This document shows positions 6,459 to 13,290 of a DNA stretch of 15,849 bases, piece by piece. The stretch is from RXIX01 sp003989075 (lineage in GTDB: Bacteria > Pseudomonadota > Gammaproteobacteria > Competibacterales > Competibacteraceae): assembly GCA_029780415.1 (NCBI GenBank), contig JAKOYN010000045.1:1-15849 (forward strand), in the 5' to 3' direction. How positions within the stretch are numbered: the stretch's first letter is position 1; each line of letters begins with the position of its first letter. The notes under the pieces are model-generated. The model was not told the origin of the DNA, ran no database searches, and saw nothing but the letters and a program-made list of their open reading frames with translations. A program made the position numbers and the translations under genes.

Positions 6459-7076
6459 TTATTCCTTGTCGTCGTCGTCATTGGCGTCAGCAGGAGGCGC
6501 CATGGCCGGTGCGGCTGCCGCGCCCGGCTGCCCCGGCATCGCCGCTGGACCCTGGCCGCCACGCCCGCCCTTCATCCAGGCCGGACGTTCGGTAAAGAAT
6601 TTATCCATGACCTGCTTCTGGGTCGGATCGAGCGCCGCGTACAGATCGCCGGCGGCTTTGACCATCGCTTTCATACTGGCCAGATTCTGCTCCATGCCTT
6701 GCAGCCGCGTTTCAAAATGCGCCAGCGCCGTAGTCTCGCGATCGCGCATCATCATCGCCCGCTGGCCTTGGAACATGGCCTTATGGTGCGCATTCTGGGC
6801 TGCCAGGAAGGCATTCCAGACCGCTTCCTGCTCAGGCTTGAGCTTGAGCCGGGCCGCCAGCAGCTCCATGCGTTCAGCGTGGAACTGTTGCATCATCGCC
6901 CGGTGCTGCTTCGGTCCACCGCCCATCATCGGGCCGCCCATGCCCATGCCCATCATTGGGCAGGCGCCGCCACCCATGCCACCCATGCCACCCCAGGGAC
7001 TGGCAATGGCAACCGTACCCAGGCCCAGACTCACGACCGCCGCAACGGCCAACAGGGTTTTGTGCAAGCTTTTCAT
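6459..7076 (-). CDS. Spy/CpxP family periplasmic protein, Met-rich
   Basis: 205 aa. A Sec signal peptide (MKSLHKTLLAVAAVVSLGLG, then TVAIAS, cleavage near residue 26) exports it to the periplasm. The mature protein is mostly helical and carries two LTxxQ-like motifs, LKPEQ (79-83) and LDPTQ (149-153), the signature of Spy/CpxP chaperones that bind unfolded envelope proteins. A Gly/Met/His-rich stretch at 29-72 has Met clusters and one Cys, which could bind copper or silver, as in some periplasmic metal-resistance relatives. The tail is Pro/Ala-rich and ends in DDDDKE. GGAAGGAG lies ~8 bases before ATG 7076. It follows the HD-GYP gene on the same strand after a 132-base gap. No clear CpxR box was seen, so regulation is open. 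Confidence 0.8.
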   Translation of the reverse strand: MKSLHKTLLAVAAVVSLGLGTVAIASPWGGMGGMGGGACPMMGMGMGGPMMGGGPKQHRAMMQQFHAERMELLAARLKLKPEQEAVWNAFLAAQNAHHKAMFQGQRAMMMRDRETTALAHFETRLQGMEQNLASMKAMVKAAGDLYAALDPTQKQVMDKFFTERPAWMKGGRGGQGPAAMPGQPGAAAAPAMAPPADANDDDDKE

Positions 7077-7208
7077 CAGGTGCTCCTTCCTTAACGATCA
7101 GTGCGGCGGGGTTGCCGCAGGTCTACGGTGGCTATTAGACACCCGGCATGTAACTGGATTTTTTCCAGGGACCGGCTTTTTGTAACGATTCGTATCACTG
7201 CCGGCGGT
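7077..7208 (-). promoter_or_regulatory. gap upstream of the Spy-like gene
   Basis: This 132-base stretch between the HD-GYP stop and the Spy-like start is the likely place for the latter's promoter. It holds CTGGA-AAAAA-TCCAG (minus strand, about 7153-7168) and two GTAAC words 26 bases apart on the plus strand. The hairpin followed by TTACATG could end HD-GYP transcription weakly. No convincing -35/-10 pair can be assigned by eye. Confidence 0.25.
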
Positions 7209-9392
7209 TCACAGCGCGCGCAAATGCGGCGGCAGGCTGCTCACCGGCTGTTCCACCGCGGGCAGATCAAGGTGGTAGCCGCGTTCGTTGAACAGCCGTG
7301 TGCAGGCATCGACCACCATTGGATCAAGCTGGGTACCGCGCATGGCTGCGATCGCGGCCAGCGCCGTTTCAACACCCAGTGCCGGCCGGTAGGGCCGATG
7401 CGAGGACATCGACTCGACGATATCGGCGACGCTCAAAATACGCGCTTCGAGCAGGATCTGTTCAGCATGCAGGCCAAGCGGATAGCCGCTGCCGTCGAGA
7501 CGCTCGTGGTGCTGGAGCACCATCTCGGCGATCGGCCAGGGAAAAGGAATACCCGCCAGCACATCATAGCCGGCCTGCGGATGCAGTTTGATCAGCGCGT
7601 ATTCGATCGGGCTGAGCCGGGAGGGCTTGACCAGGATTTCCGCTGGTACCTGAATCTTGCCTAGATCGTGCACCACGCTGGCCAGACGCAGCCCTTCGAT
7701 GCGGTCGGCATCCAGGCCCATTTCGGCGGCGATGGCGACCGCCAGACCGGCAACCCGCTGCTGATGACCGCCGGTATAGGGATCGCGACGCTCAATGATC
7801 GAGGCGACTGCGGCGATGGTCTGCTGCAGGATCTCGCGCCGGCGCTGCTCCTGCTCGAGCCGCTCCTGCTGGGCGTGCTTCAGGGCGGCCTGGGTGCGCA
7901 GTGCGGCCACGCCATAGCCGAGGCTGTTGGCCAGATCCTGGAATAACACATTCTCGGTAGCGCCAAAGGCACCGGCATTGCGCGAGTGCACCAGCAGCAC
8001 GCCGAACACCTGCCCGCCGATCCGCAGCGGCACCGCCAGCAGCGACTGGATGCCGTGGTGTCGCGCCGCCTCCCACCAGGGCATGCAGGCCGGTTGTGCG
8101 GTGATTTCGGCGCTGGCCTGCGGCTGTCCGCAGCGGATCGCCTCGCCATAGGGCCCCTGACCAAGCGGGCTGTCATCCCAGCGCAATTCGATCCCGTGCA
8201 GATAGTCGGCCTGGGAGCCCGATGCCGCTACGATGCGGATCGAGCGTGATTCATCCAGCAGCGCCTCACCCACGCCGACGCAGGCATAGGCATCGGCATA
8301 GGTCAATGCCGCGCACAGGGTCCGGTACAGCTCGGCCTCGGACTGCGCGCCGAGCAGGGCCAGGACGCAGCGGTTGATCACCGCCTGGGTCCAGTCCAGC
8401 CGGTCGAGGATCTGCCGGGTGCGATGCCGCTCACTGCTATCGCGGAAGCTGCTAAACACCACCTCACGCTCACCCAGGCGCAGTGCGCCGCCTGAGGTGG
8501 CCTCGACGGTCACGGCATGGCCATCGGCATGCTGCAGGACGATATCCAGCAGGCGCAGCGGAGCGCTGGTAGTACGGGTGAAGTAGGGTGCGGCCTGGGT
8601 CCGCCACAGCGGTGGTACCAGCGCGCTGTAGTGGCAACCGACCAACGCCGCATGGCTATGGCCGAGCAAGGCAACCGCCGCTGGATTGACATCGACAATG
8701 TGGCCACTGTCGATGTCCGTGATAAAAAGTGCATCCTGGGTATTCTCCCAGAGTGTGCGCCATTGCCGCTCACGGTCGGCAATGGCCTGCTGGGCCTGCT
8801 GCCGCTGCTCCAGCAGATCGAGCAGGCTGCCGAGCAGCACCGTGCCGAGCAGTTGCGCCAGCGCCAGCATCGGTCCCAGGGTGATGAAGAGCTGCCACCC
8901 GGTCACCGGTGGGGCAATCAGCAGCAGCGACAACGCCTCGGTGCAGCCCACAGCCACGCCCGCGCCGAGAATAAGCAGGCGCGGCCGCCGCCGGGCCGGT
9001 GCATAGCGCGCCCAGCCGTGGACCAGCGCCAGGCAGGCCAGATAGGCCGCGACGAACCCAAGCACGCCGGGTATCGCCCCAGCACCGCCCAGCAGCCAGC
9101 GATAGAAAGCGCCGGCCAGCACGGTGATCAGGCCGACCCAGGGACCGCCGAACAGGGTCGCGGCTGCCACAATGGCGCCGCGCACGTCGATGATCACCCC
9201 CGGCGCTACCGCCAACGGTGCGGCCAGGGTCAACAGCACGGCCGCAACCATGAAAATCGCCTTGACCAGGGGATTAAAACGCGCCCAGACCGCTGGCGGC
9301 AGCACCGTATCCACAGCGATGAAGACTGCTGCCAGAGTGCACAGAGCCGCGAGTGTGCCGGCCAGACCGATCATGAGCTGCGAAAACTCCAT
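7209..9392 (-). CDS. 5TM-LYT, PAS, GAF, HD-GYP cyclic-di-GMP phosphodiesterase
   Basis: 727 aa from ATG 9392. The frame is open further upstream, but longer versions would overlap the divergent regulator and add residues with no domain; this start puts the first membrane helix at residues ~5-30. Order: 5TM receptor of the LYT type (~5-195, with GVIIDVRGAIVAAATLFGGP and FYRWLLGGAGAIPG), PAS (~207-320), GAF (~330-500), coiled linker rich in Gln/Arg/Glu, HD-GYP (~523-710). The HD pair is H575/D576 (VVHDLGKI) and the signature is HHERLDGSGYPLGL (628-641), so all metal and GYP residues are present and it should hydrolyse c-di-GMP to pGpG/GMP at the inner membrane. The ligand sensed is unknown. Its Shine-Dalgarno is weak. 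Confidence 0.88.
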   Translation of the reverse strand: MEFSQLMIGLAGTLAALCTLAAVFIAVDTVLPPAVWARFNPLVKAIFMVAAVLLTLAAPLAVAPGVIIDVRGAIVAAATLFGGPWVGLITVLAGAFYRWLLGGAGAIPGVLGFVAAYLACLALVHGWARYAPARRRPRLLILGAGVAVGCTEALSLLLIAPPVTGWQLFITLGPMLALAQLLGTVLLGSLLDLLEQRQQAQQAIADRERQWRTLWENTQDALFITDIDSGHIVDVNPAAVALLGHSHAALVGCHYSALVPPLWRTQAAPYFTRTTSAPLRLLDIVLQHADGHAVTVEATSGGALRLGEREVVFSSFRDSSERHRTRQILDRLDWTQAVINRCVLALLGAQSEAELYRTLCAALTYADAYACVGVGEALLDESRSIRIVAASGSQADYLHGIELRWDDSPLGQGPYGEAIRCGQPQASAEITAQPACMPWWEAARHHGIQSLLAVPLRIGGQVFGVLLVHSRNAGAFGATENVLFQDLANSLGYGVAALRTQAALKHAQQERLEQEQRRREILQQTIAAVASIIERRDPYTGGHQQRVAGLAVAIAAEMGLDADRIEGLRLASVVHDLGKIQVPAEILVKPSRLSPIEYALIKLHPQAGYDVLAGIPFPWPIAEMVLQHHERLDGSGYPLGLHAEQILLEARILSVADIVESMSSHRPYRPALGVETALAAIAAMRGTQLDPMVVDACTRLFNERGYHLDLPAVEQPVSSLPPHLRAL

Positions 9393-9605
9393 GGCTGCAT
9401 ATCCGCGCTGATGCTGCGAAGGGATCACGCCAGCCCGGAAGGCGCACCCGGGTTTATGGCTGGCTGACATGGACCTGACATGGATACTGTAAGTTGTTGG
9501 TCGGGACAGGGCTAGCGCAATCGCAATGCAGTGTGGGGCGGGCAGCGGTCTACAATCGCGATATCCCGCAAGGGCTTTATTCCTTGACGTTAACTGCAAA
9601 CCCCA
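9393..9605. promoter_or_regulatory. divergent promoter region, HD-GYP gene and two-component pair
   Basis: 213 bases separate two divergent signalling genes. On the plus strand TACAAT (9551-9556) is a possible -10 for the regulator, without a clear -35. CAAGG-GCTTTATT-CCTTG (about 9569-9586) is a short inverted repeat just before the regulator ATG that could be an operator or leader hairpin. There is no good Shine-Dalgarno before ATG 9606. Shared control of both genes is plausible but unproven. Confidence 0.35.
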
Positions 9606-10328
9606 ATGAATGATCATCTGCTCATCGTTGATGACGATCCCGGCCTGCGTGAACTGCTCACCGACTATCTGGGCCGCAATGGTTTCCGGGTCAGCAGCGC
9701 CGGTGATGGCCGGGGACTGTGGGCGGCACTGGAGCGCGAAACGGTGGATCTGGTGATTCTCGATCTGATGCTGCCGGGCGATGACGGGCTGGTGCTGTGT
9801 CGCACCCTGCGCGCCCGCTCGCCGATCCCGATCATCATGCTCACCGCGCGCGGCGACGCTACCGACCGCATCGTCGGTCTAGAAATGGGCGCTGACGATT
9901 ATCTGCCCAAGCCGTTCAACCCGCGCGAACTGCTGGCACGGATCAAGGCCCTGCTGCGGCGTACCCGCAGCAATGACGCCGCTGAACCGATTGAGAGCGG
10001 CACGGTGCTGCGCCTGTGCTTTGCCGGCTGGTGCCTGGAGGTGGCCACCCGGCAACTGATCGCCCCCGATGGCCTGCGTGTACCGCTGGGCGCGGCTGAA
10101 TATCGCCTGCTGCGCGTGTTCCTCGACCATCCGCAGCGGATACTCAGCCGCGATCAGTTGCTGGACCTGACCCAGGGCCGCGAGGCGACGCCGTTCGATC
10201 GCAGTATCGATGTGCAGGTCAGTCGCTTGCGGCGGCGACTGCGCGATGAGCCACGCGAAGCGACCCTGCTCAAGACCGTGCGCAGCGAAGGCTATCTGTT
10301 CGCGGCGCCGGTCAGGCGTGAATTCTGA
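9606..10328 (+). CDS. OmpR-family response regulator
   Basis: 240 aa. A receiver domain (1-~120) has the acidic pair D10/D11, phospho-acceptor D53 (LVILDLMLPGDDG), T80 and K102 (PKPF). A winged-helix DNA-binding domain (~140-235) carries LGAAEYRLLRVFLDHP, SRDQLLDLTQGREATPFDRS and the recognition helix SIDVQVSRLRRRLRDEP, ending with TVRSEGYLF. The DLTQGREATPFDRSIDVQ wording is close to OmpR itself rather than PhoB. It should be phosphorylated by the kinase encoded next to it (stop and start overlap as TGATG), then bind promoters as a dimer. Targets are unknown; the divergent HD-GYP gene is the nearest candidate. Confidence 0.92.
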   Translation: MNDHLLIVDDDPGLRELLTDYLGRNGFRVSSAGDGRGLWAALERETVDLVILDLMLPGDDGLVLCRTLRARSPIPIIMLTARGDATDRIVGLEMGADDYLPKPFNPRELLARIKALLRRTRSNDAAEPIESGTVLRLCFAGWCLEVATRQLIAPDGLRVPLGAAEYRLLRVFLDHPQRILSRDQLLDLTQGREATPFDRSIDVQVSRLRRRLRDEPREATLLKTVRSEGYLFAAPVRREF

Positions 10329-11719
10329 TGCGCCTGCTGCCGCGCTCGCTGTTTGGGCAACTGGCGCTGTTCCTGGCGGTGGGTCTGGCGCTGGCGCAAC
10401 TGCTTAGCGCGGCGCTTCTGCTGCAGGACCGCGATCAGGCGCTGTCACATGTGCTCGGTGGCCACATCGCCCAGCGCATTGCCGCGATCGTCGAGCTGCT
10501 TGATACCCTGGACAGGGCCGAGCGGCGGCGGCTGGTGGCGGCACTGGATCTGCCGCCGACCCGGCTGAGCCTAGAGCTGCCCTGGGCTGATGATCTGCCG
10601 GCCGATGAGCGCTACCACACGACCCTGTTTCGGGCTCTGCTGCGCCGCCAACTGGGCGGCGAGCGGCCGTTCCAACTGCATATCAGCGACGATCTGCCCG
10701 AGCCGCCGCTCCCGCCGCCGCCACCCTTGGGCGCGGAGCCCCGGCGTGGCCCACCGCACTGGCGCATGCGCGCGATGATGCTGGGGTTACGTAATTTCGT
10801 GGTGCAGGTGCGTCTGGCCGATGGCACGGTGGCGACCTTTCAGCAGGTATTGCCCGAGGAAGTGCTGGCCTGGCCGGCGCGGTTGCTGCTGATTTTGTTG
10901 ATCCTGCTGGTGTCGGTGGCGCTGGTGGCGGCGCTGGCGGTGCGTGCCCTGATCCAGCCGCTGACCGTGCTGGCGCGGGCGGCGAATGATCTGGGGCGCG
11001 ATATTCATCAGCCGCCGCTGAGCGAAAACGGGCCGCTGGAGGTGCGCGATGCGGCGCGGGCCTTTAACACCATGCAGGGCCGGCTGATCCGCTATATCGA
11101 GGATCGCGATCGCCTGCTGGCGGCGGTTTCGCATGATTTGAAAACGCCGATTACCCGCTTGCGGCTGCGCGCCGAACTGCTCGACGATCCGCTGCTGCGC
11201 GACAAGATTCAGGCTGATCTCGACGATATGCAGCACCTGGTGCAGGCTTCGCTGGACTTTCTGCGCGGCGGCGATCATGCCGAGCCGATGGTGCCGACCG
11301 ATGTGGATGCGCTGCTGGAATCGCTGCAGGAGGATGTTGAGGATACCGGCTTTAGCCTGGCCATTCAGGGTGCGACCCTGGCCCCGCTGCGCTGCCGGCC
11401 GCTGGCGCTGAAGCGTTGCCTGGGCAATCTGGTGGATAACGCGCTGCACTACGGCCGCGATGTCGGGATCGTGGTGTGCGATACGCCCGAGCGGCTGACG
11501 CTGCGGGTTTGCGATCGCGGGCCGGGCATTCCCGAGGCGCAACTGGAACAGGTGTTTGCGCCGTTCTATCGCCTGGAAGGCTCGCGCAGCCGCGATACCG
11601 GCGGTACCGGTCTTGGCCTGAGCATTGCCCGGGGGATTGCCCGCGCCCACGGCGGTGAACTGAGCCTGCGCAATCGGGTGGGTGGCGGCCTGGATGCAGT
11701 GCTGGAACTCCCGCGCTGA
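10328..11719 (+). CDS. EnvZ-like sensor histidine kinase
   Basis: 463 aa inner-membrane kinase partnered with the preceding regulator (1-nt overlap, translational coupling likely). Order: TM1 ~8-33, periplasmic region ~34-182 containing a run of prolines (EPPLPPPPPLG, 125-135), TM2 ~183-205, HAMP ~206-258, HisKA with phospho-acceptor H269 (AAVSHDLKTPITRLRLRAEL), and HATPase_c with N-box GNLVDNALHYG (366-376), G1 DRGPGIPE (396-403) and G2 GGTGLGLSIARG (425-436). All catalytic boxes are intact. The SHDLKTPITRLRLR H-box is of the EnvZ/OmpR-partner type. The periplasmic segment has no domain I recognise, so the stimulus cannot be named. Confidence 0.92.
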   Translation: MRLLPRSLFGQLALFLAVGLALAQLLSAALLLQDRDQALSHVLGGHIAQRIAAIVELLDTLDRAERRRLVAALDLPPTRLSLELPWADDLPADERYHTTLFRALLRRQLGGERPFQLHISDDLPEPPLPPPPPLGAEPRRGPPHWRMRAMMLGLRNFVVQVRLADGTVATFQQVLPEEVLAWPARLLLILLILLVSVALVAALAVRALIQPLTVLARAANDLGRDIHQPPLSENGPLEVRDAARAFNTMQGRLIRYIEDRDRLLAAVSHDLKTPITRLRLRAELLDDPLLRDKIQADLDDMQHLVQASLDFLRGGDHAEPMVPTDVDALLESLQEDVEDTGFSLAIQGATLAPLRCRPLALKRCLGNLVDNALHYGRDVGIVVCDTPERLTLRVCDRGPGIPEAQLEQVFAPFYRLEGSRSRDTGGTGLGLSIARGIARAHGGELSLRNRVGGGLDAVLELPR

Positions 11720-11773
11720 GCGGACGCCTATAGCGTGAAATGTCTGTCAACCGTGTATCGCAAGGAGAACTGC

Positions 11774-11926
11774 ATGGACACCACAGCGCATGATCTGCAC
11801 ACGCTGTTCGCGCAACTGGGTCTGCCGAACGATGCCGCCGCCATCAGGACCTTTATCAGGTCTTGCGCGAAAGACCCCGTCCTTACTTCGGCTTCGCTCA
11901 GTACAGGTCAGGGCGGGGATGGATAG
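11774..11926 (+). pseudogene. DUF2789 gene truncated by the IS element
   Basis: The first ~28 residues (MDTTAHDLHTLFAQLGLPND, then AAAIRTFI) match the start of DUF2789 proteins, small (~75-80 aa) proteobacterial proteins of unknown function that begin with a similar H-x-L-x-x-L-F-x-Q-L-G-L pattern. From about codon 28 the frame runs into the structured end of the mobile element and stops at TAG 11924-11926 after 50 residues, losing the C-terminal half with its usual WxxAQxxFL segment. AAGGAG 6 bases before ATG 11774 is a good Shine-Dalgarno. The missing half is not found after the element's right end at 13186, so DNA was probably lost as well as interrupted. Confidence 0.72.
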
Positions 11927-11946
11927 CGCGGCGAACGAAGTTCGCC
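11855..11946. repeat. structured element end, copy 2, with loop insertion
   Basis: Same plan as 81-154 in inverse orientation: ATCAGGTCTTGCGCGA, then the CCCCGTCC...GGGCGGGG stem (11875-11918), GGATAGCGCGG, then hairpin GGCGAAC-GAA-GTTCGCC (11930-11946). The first stem's loop carries about 24 additional bases (ACTTCGGCTTCGCTCAGTAC then AGGT) compared with copy 1. The second hairpin keeps its GAA loop and 7-bp length while four stem pairs differ from copy 1 by paired changes. Confidence 0.75.
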
Positions 11947-11952
11947 TTCTTT

Positions 11953-12081
11953 TTATGCCGCATAGTCAGAAAGCACTTTTTGGATCAGATTGGACAAATT
12001 GCGCCCGTCCAGTATAGCGAGTTTCCGCAGTCGCTCTTTCAGTTCCTTGTTGATTTTCATGTGCAAAATTTCGCTAGTCAT
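11953..12081 (-). CDS. 42-aa ribbon-helix-helix protein in the IS element
   Basis: A short gene reading ATG 12081 to TAA 11953. The protein has the pattern of an Arc/CopG-type ribbon-helix-helix: a beta strand EILHMKIN (4-11), helix 1 KELKERLRKLAILDG (12-26), turn RNLS, helix 2 NLIQKVLSDYAA (31-42). RHH dimers bind DNA through the paired beta strands; small ones are repressors or antitoxins. It is divergent from tnpB with 37 bases between start codons, and it reads towards the left end of the element. GGA lies ~6 bases before the ATG. An inverted repeat TTGTTA-GTGT-TAACAA lies in the shared gap. Length and composition are right for a real gene, but no homologue search was possible. Confidence 0.68.
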   Translation of the reverse strand: MTSEILHMKINKELKERLRKLAILDGRNLSNLIQKVLSDYAA

Positions 12082-12101
12082 GTTGAATCCAATAATCTTT
12101 A

Positions 12102-12117
12102 TTGTTAGTGTTAACAA
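12102..12117. promoter_or_regulatory. candidate RHH operator between RHH gene and tnpB
   Basis: TTGTTA-GTGT-TAACAA is a perfect 6+6 inverted repeat ending 1 base before the tnpB ATG, inside the 37-base gap between the two divergent genes. Its position suggests binding by the RHH protein and joint control of both genes. This is inference from position and symmetry only. Confidence 0.4.
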
Positions 12118-12118
12118 C

Positions 12119-13147
12119 ATGATACGCAGCTACCGCTATCGGCTCAAGGACTCCAGTTCCGCTTTGCAGCTCAACAGGTTGGCGCGGGCGTGCAACCTCG
12201 TTTGGAACTTCTGCAACGAGTCGCAGGAACATGCGCTACGCTGGCATCAGCGGTGGCCGACCTATCAGGACTTGTGCACATTAACCACCGGCAGCGGCAA
12301 GGAACTGGGCCTGCATTCCCAGACGGTTCAAGCAGTCTGTGATCAATACGCCACGCGCCGCCAGCAATTCAAGAAACGTAAATTGCGCTGGCGTGGCAAG
12401 CGGTCGCCGGGGTGGGTTCCCTTTAAAGCCTCCGGCGTTAAAGTGGTTGAAGATACCGTGCGGTATGCCGGTCACACCTTTCGCTTCTGGAACAATCGGG
12501 AACTGCCCGGCCCGATCAAATGCGGCAGTTTCAGTCAGGACTCGCGGCAACGCTGGTACGTCAATTTTGTGGTTGATGTGCCGGAAGCGGAAGCCACAAC
12601 CGGAACCAGGCACATCGGCATTGACTTGGGTCTGAAGACGCTGGCGACCTGTTCGGATGGCCGCAAGATTGAAGCGCCGCGCTGGTATCGGCATCAGCAA
12701 CGGCGGATTGCGGAACATCAGCGCAAGAAGCGTTCCCGGCAGGCGCGGAATCTACAGGCCAAGATTGCTAATCGGCGCAAGGATTTTCTGCACAAGGCAT
12801 CCGATAAGCTCACTAAGGAATGTGAATTGATTGTCGTGGGCGATGTCGGAAGCGCCCGGCTGGCAAAAACGAAGATGGCCAAATCGGTCCATGACGCCGG
12901 TTGGGCCACGTTTAAAAACCTGCTTTCCTATAAAGCGATTGCGCGGAAAGTGGTGTATCGAGAAGTCTCGGAGAGACTCTCAACCCAAACCTGTTCCGGT
13001 TGCGGTGCCATCGGCGGCCCAAAAGGTCGAGAAGGTCTTGGGGTCAGAGAATGGGCGTGCGGTGAATGCGGTGTGGTCCATGACCGTGACGTGAACGCGG
13101 CACTGAACATTCTCCGTATGGGGCATCATACGCTGGCTCTGAAGTGA
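12119..13147 (+). CDS. tnpB: TnpB RNA-guided nuclease (IS200/IS605 group)
   Basis: 342 aa from ATG 12119 (MIRSYRYRLK, the usual start for this group; the frame is open upstream but those residues look random). TnpB is an RNA-guided DNA nuclease that uses an omega RNA made from the 3' end of its own gene and the right end of the element. Seen: N-terminal wedge/REC-like part (LARACNLVWNFCNESQEHAL), RuvC-I GIDLGLKTLAT with D169, RuvC-II region IVVGDVGSARLAKTKMAKSV where the usual catalytic Glu is Gly241, a bridge-like KSVHDAGWATFKNLLSYKAI, zinc ribbon Cys292/295/314/317, and RuvC-III HDRDVNAALNIL with D324. The Gly at RuvC-II is typical of the subgroup as I remember it (VGNVSxxxLAKTKMAKS), so it is not a private defect. 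Divergent from the RHH gene. Confidence 0.88.
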   Translation: MIRSYRYRLKDSSSALQLNRLARACNLVWNFCNESQEHALRWHQRWPTYQDLCTLTTGSGKELGLHSQTVQAVCDQYATRRQQFKKRKLRWRGKRSPGWVPFKASGVKVVEDTVRYAGHTFRFWNNRELPGPIKCGSFSQDSRQRWYVNFVVDVPEAEATTGTRHIGIDLGLKTLATCSDGRKIEAPRWYRHQQRRIAEHQRKKRSRQARNLQAKIANRRKDFLHKASDKLTKECELIVVGDVGSARLAKTKMAKSVHDAGWATFKNLLSYKAIARKVVYREVSERLSTQTCSGCGAIGGPKGREGLGVREWACGECGVVHDRDVNAALNILRMGHHTLALK

Positions 13148-13186
13148 GTCAGGAATCCCCTCCCTTCAGGGAGCGGAGGATGTCAA
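13030..13186 (+). ncRNA. predicted omega RNA scaffold and right end of the IS
   Basis: In characterised TnpB systems the guide RNA covers the last part of tnpB plus the right end, with the guide taken from the flanking DNA. Here the non-coding part 13148-13186 contains hairpin CTCCC-TTCA-GGGAG (13160-13173) and ends GGAGGATGTCAA. The 5' limit is only a guess. If active, the guide would start at about 13187 (GATAGTCGGGCGGCTCAGCG). Confidence 0.45.
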
Positions 13187-13241
13187 GATAGTCGGGCGGC
13201 TCAGCGACCCCCGTTCAAAACATTCAACCGTTGCAACCCTG

Positions 13242-13270
13242 CCGGCCCGGTATGCCGCTACCGGGACCGG
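13242..13270 (+). promoter_or_regulatory. strong hairpin upstream of the secreted hydrolase
   Basis: CCGG-CCCGGTA, loop TGCCGC, TACCGGG, bulged A, CCGG makes an 11-bp stem ending 20 bases before ATG 13291 and just ahead of GGAG (13275-13278). It contains the 13-mer CCGCTACCGGGAC also found at 1403-1415. It might influence translation start or be a REP-like unit. Confidence 0.45.
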
Positions 13271-13290
13271 TTTCCGGAGTTCGCCCGATC

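Larger units (their letters stand above)
11855..13186 (+). mobile_element. IS200/IS605-type element with RHH gene and tnpB, no tnpA
   Basis: About 1.33 kb from the structured left end (first shared base with copy 1 at 11855) to the right-end hairpin and GGAGGATGTCAA at 13175-13186. It carries only tnpB and a divergent RHH gene, without the Y1 transposase TnpA, as in the IS1341-like group that needs TnpA in trans. Its left flank is the truncated DUF2789 gene. Exact edges are inferred from the shared repeat on the left and from the typical end wording on the right; no target duplication is expected for this family. Confidence 0.7.

Noticed and set aside
9393..9617. Longer N-terminus of the HD-GYP protein.
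   Set aside because: It would overlap the divergent regulator start and adds no domain; the membrane segment starts just after ATG 9392.
11990..12118. N-terminal extension of TnpB by 43 residues.
   Set aside because: The extension is antisense to the RHH gene and looks random; TnpB proteins of this group begin at the MIRSYRYRLK position.
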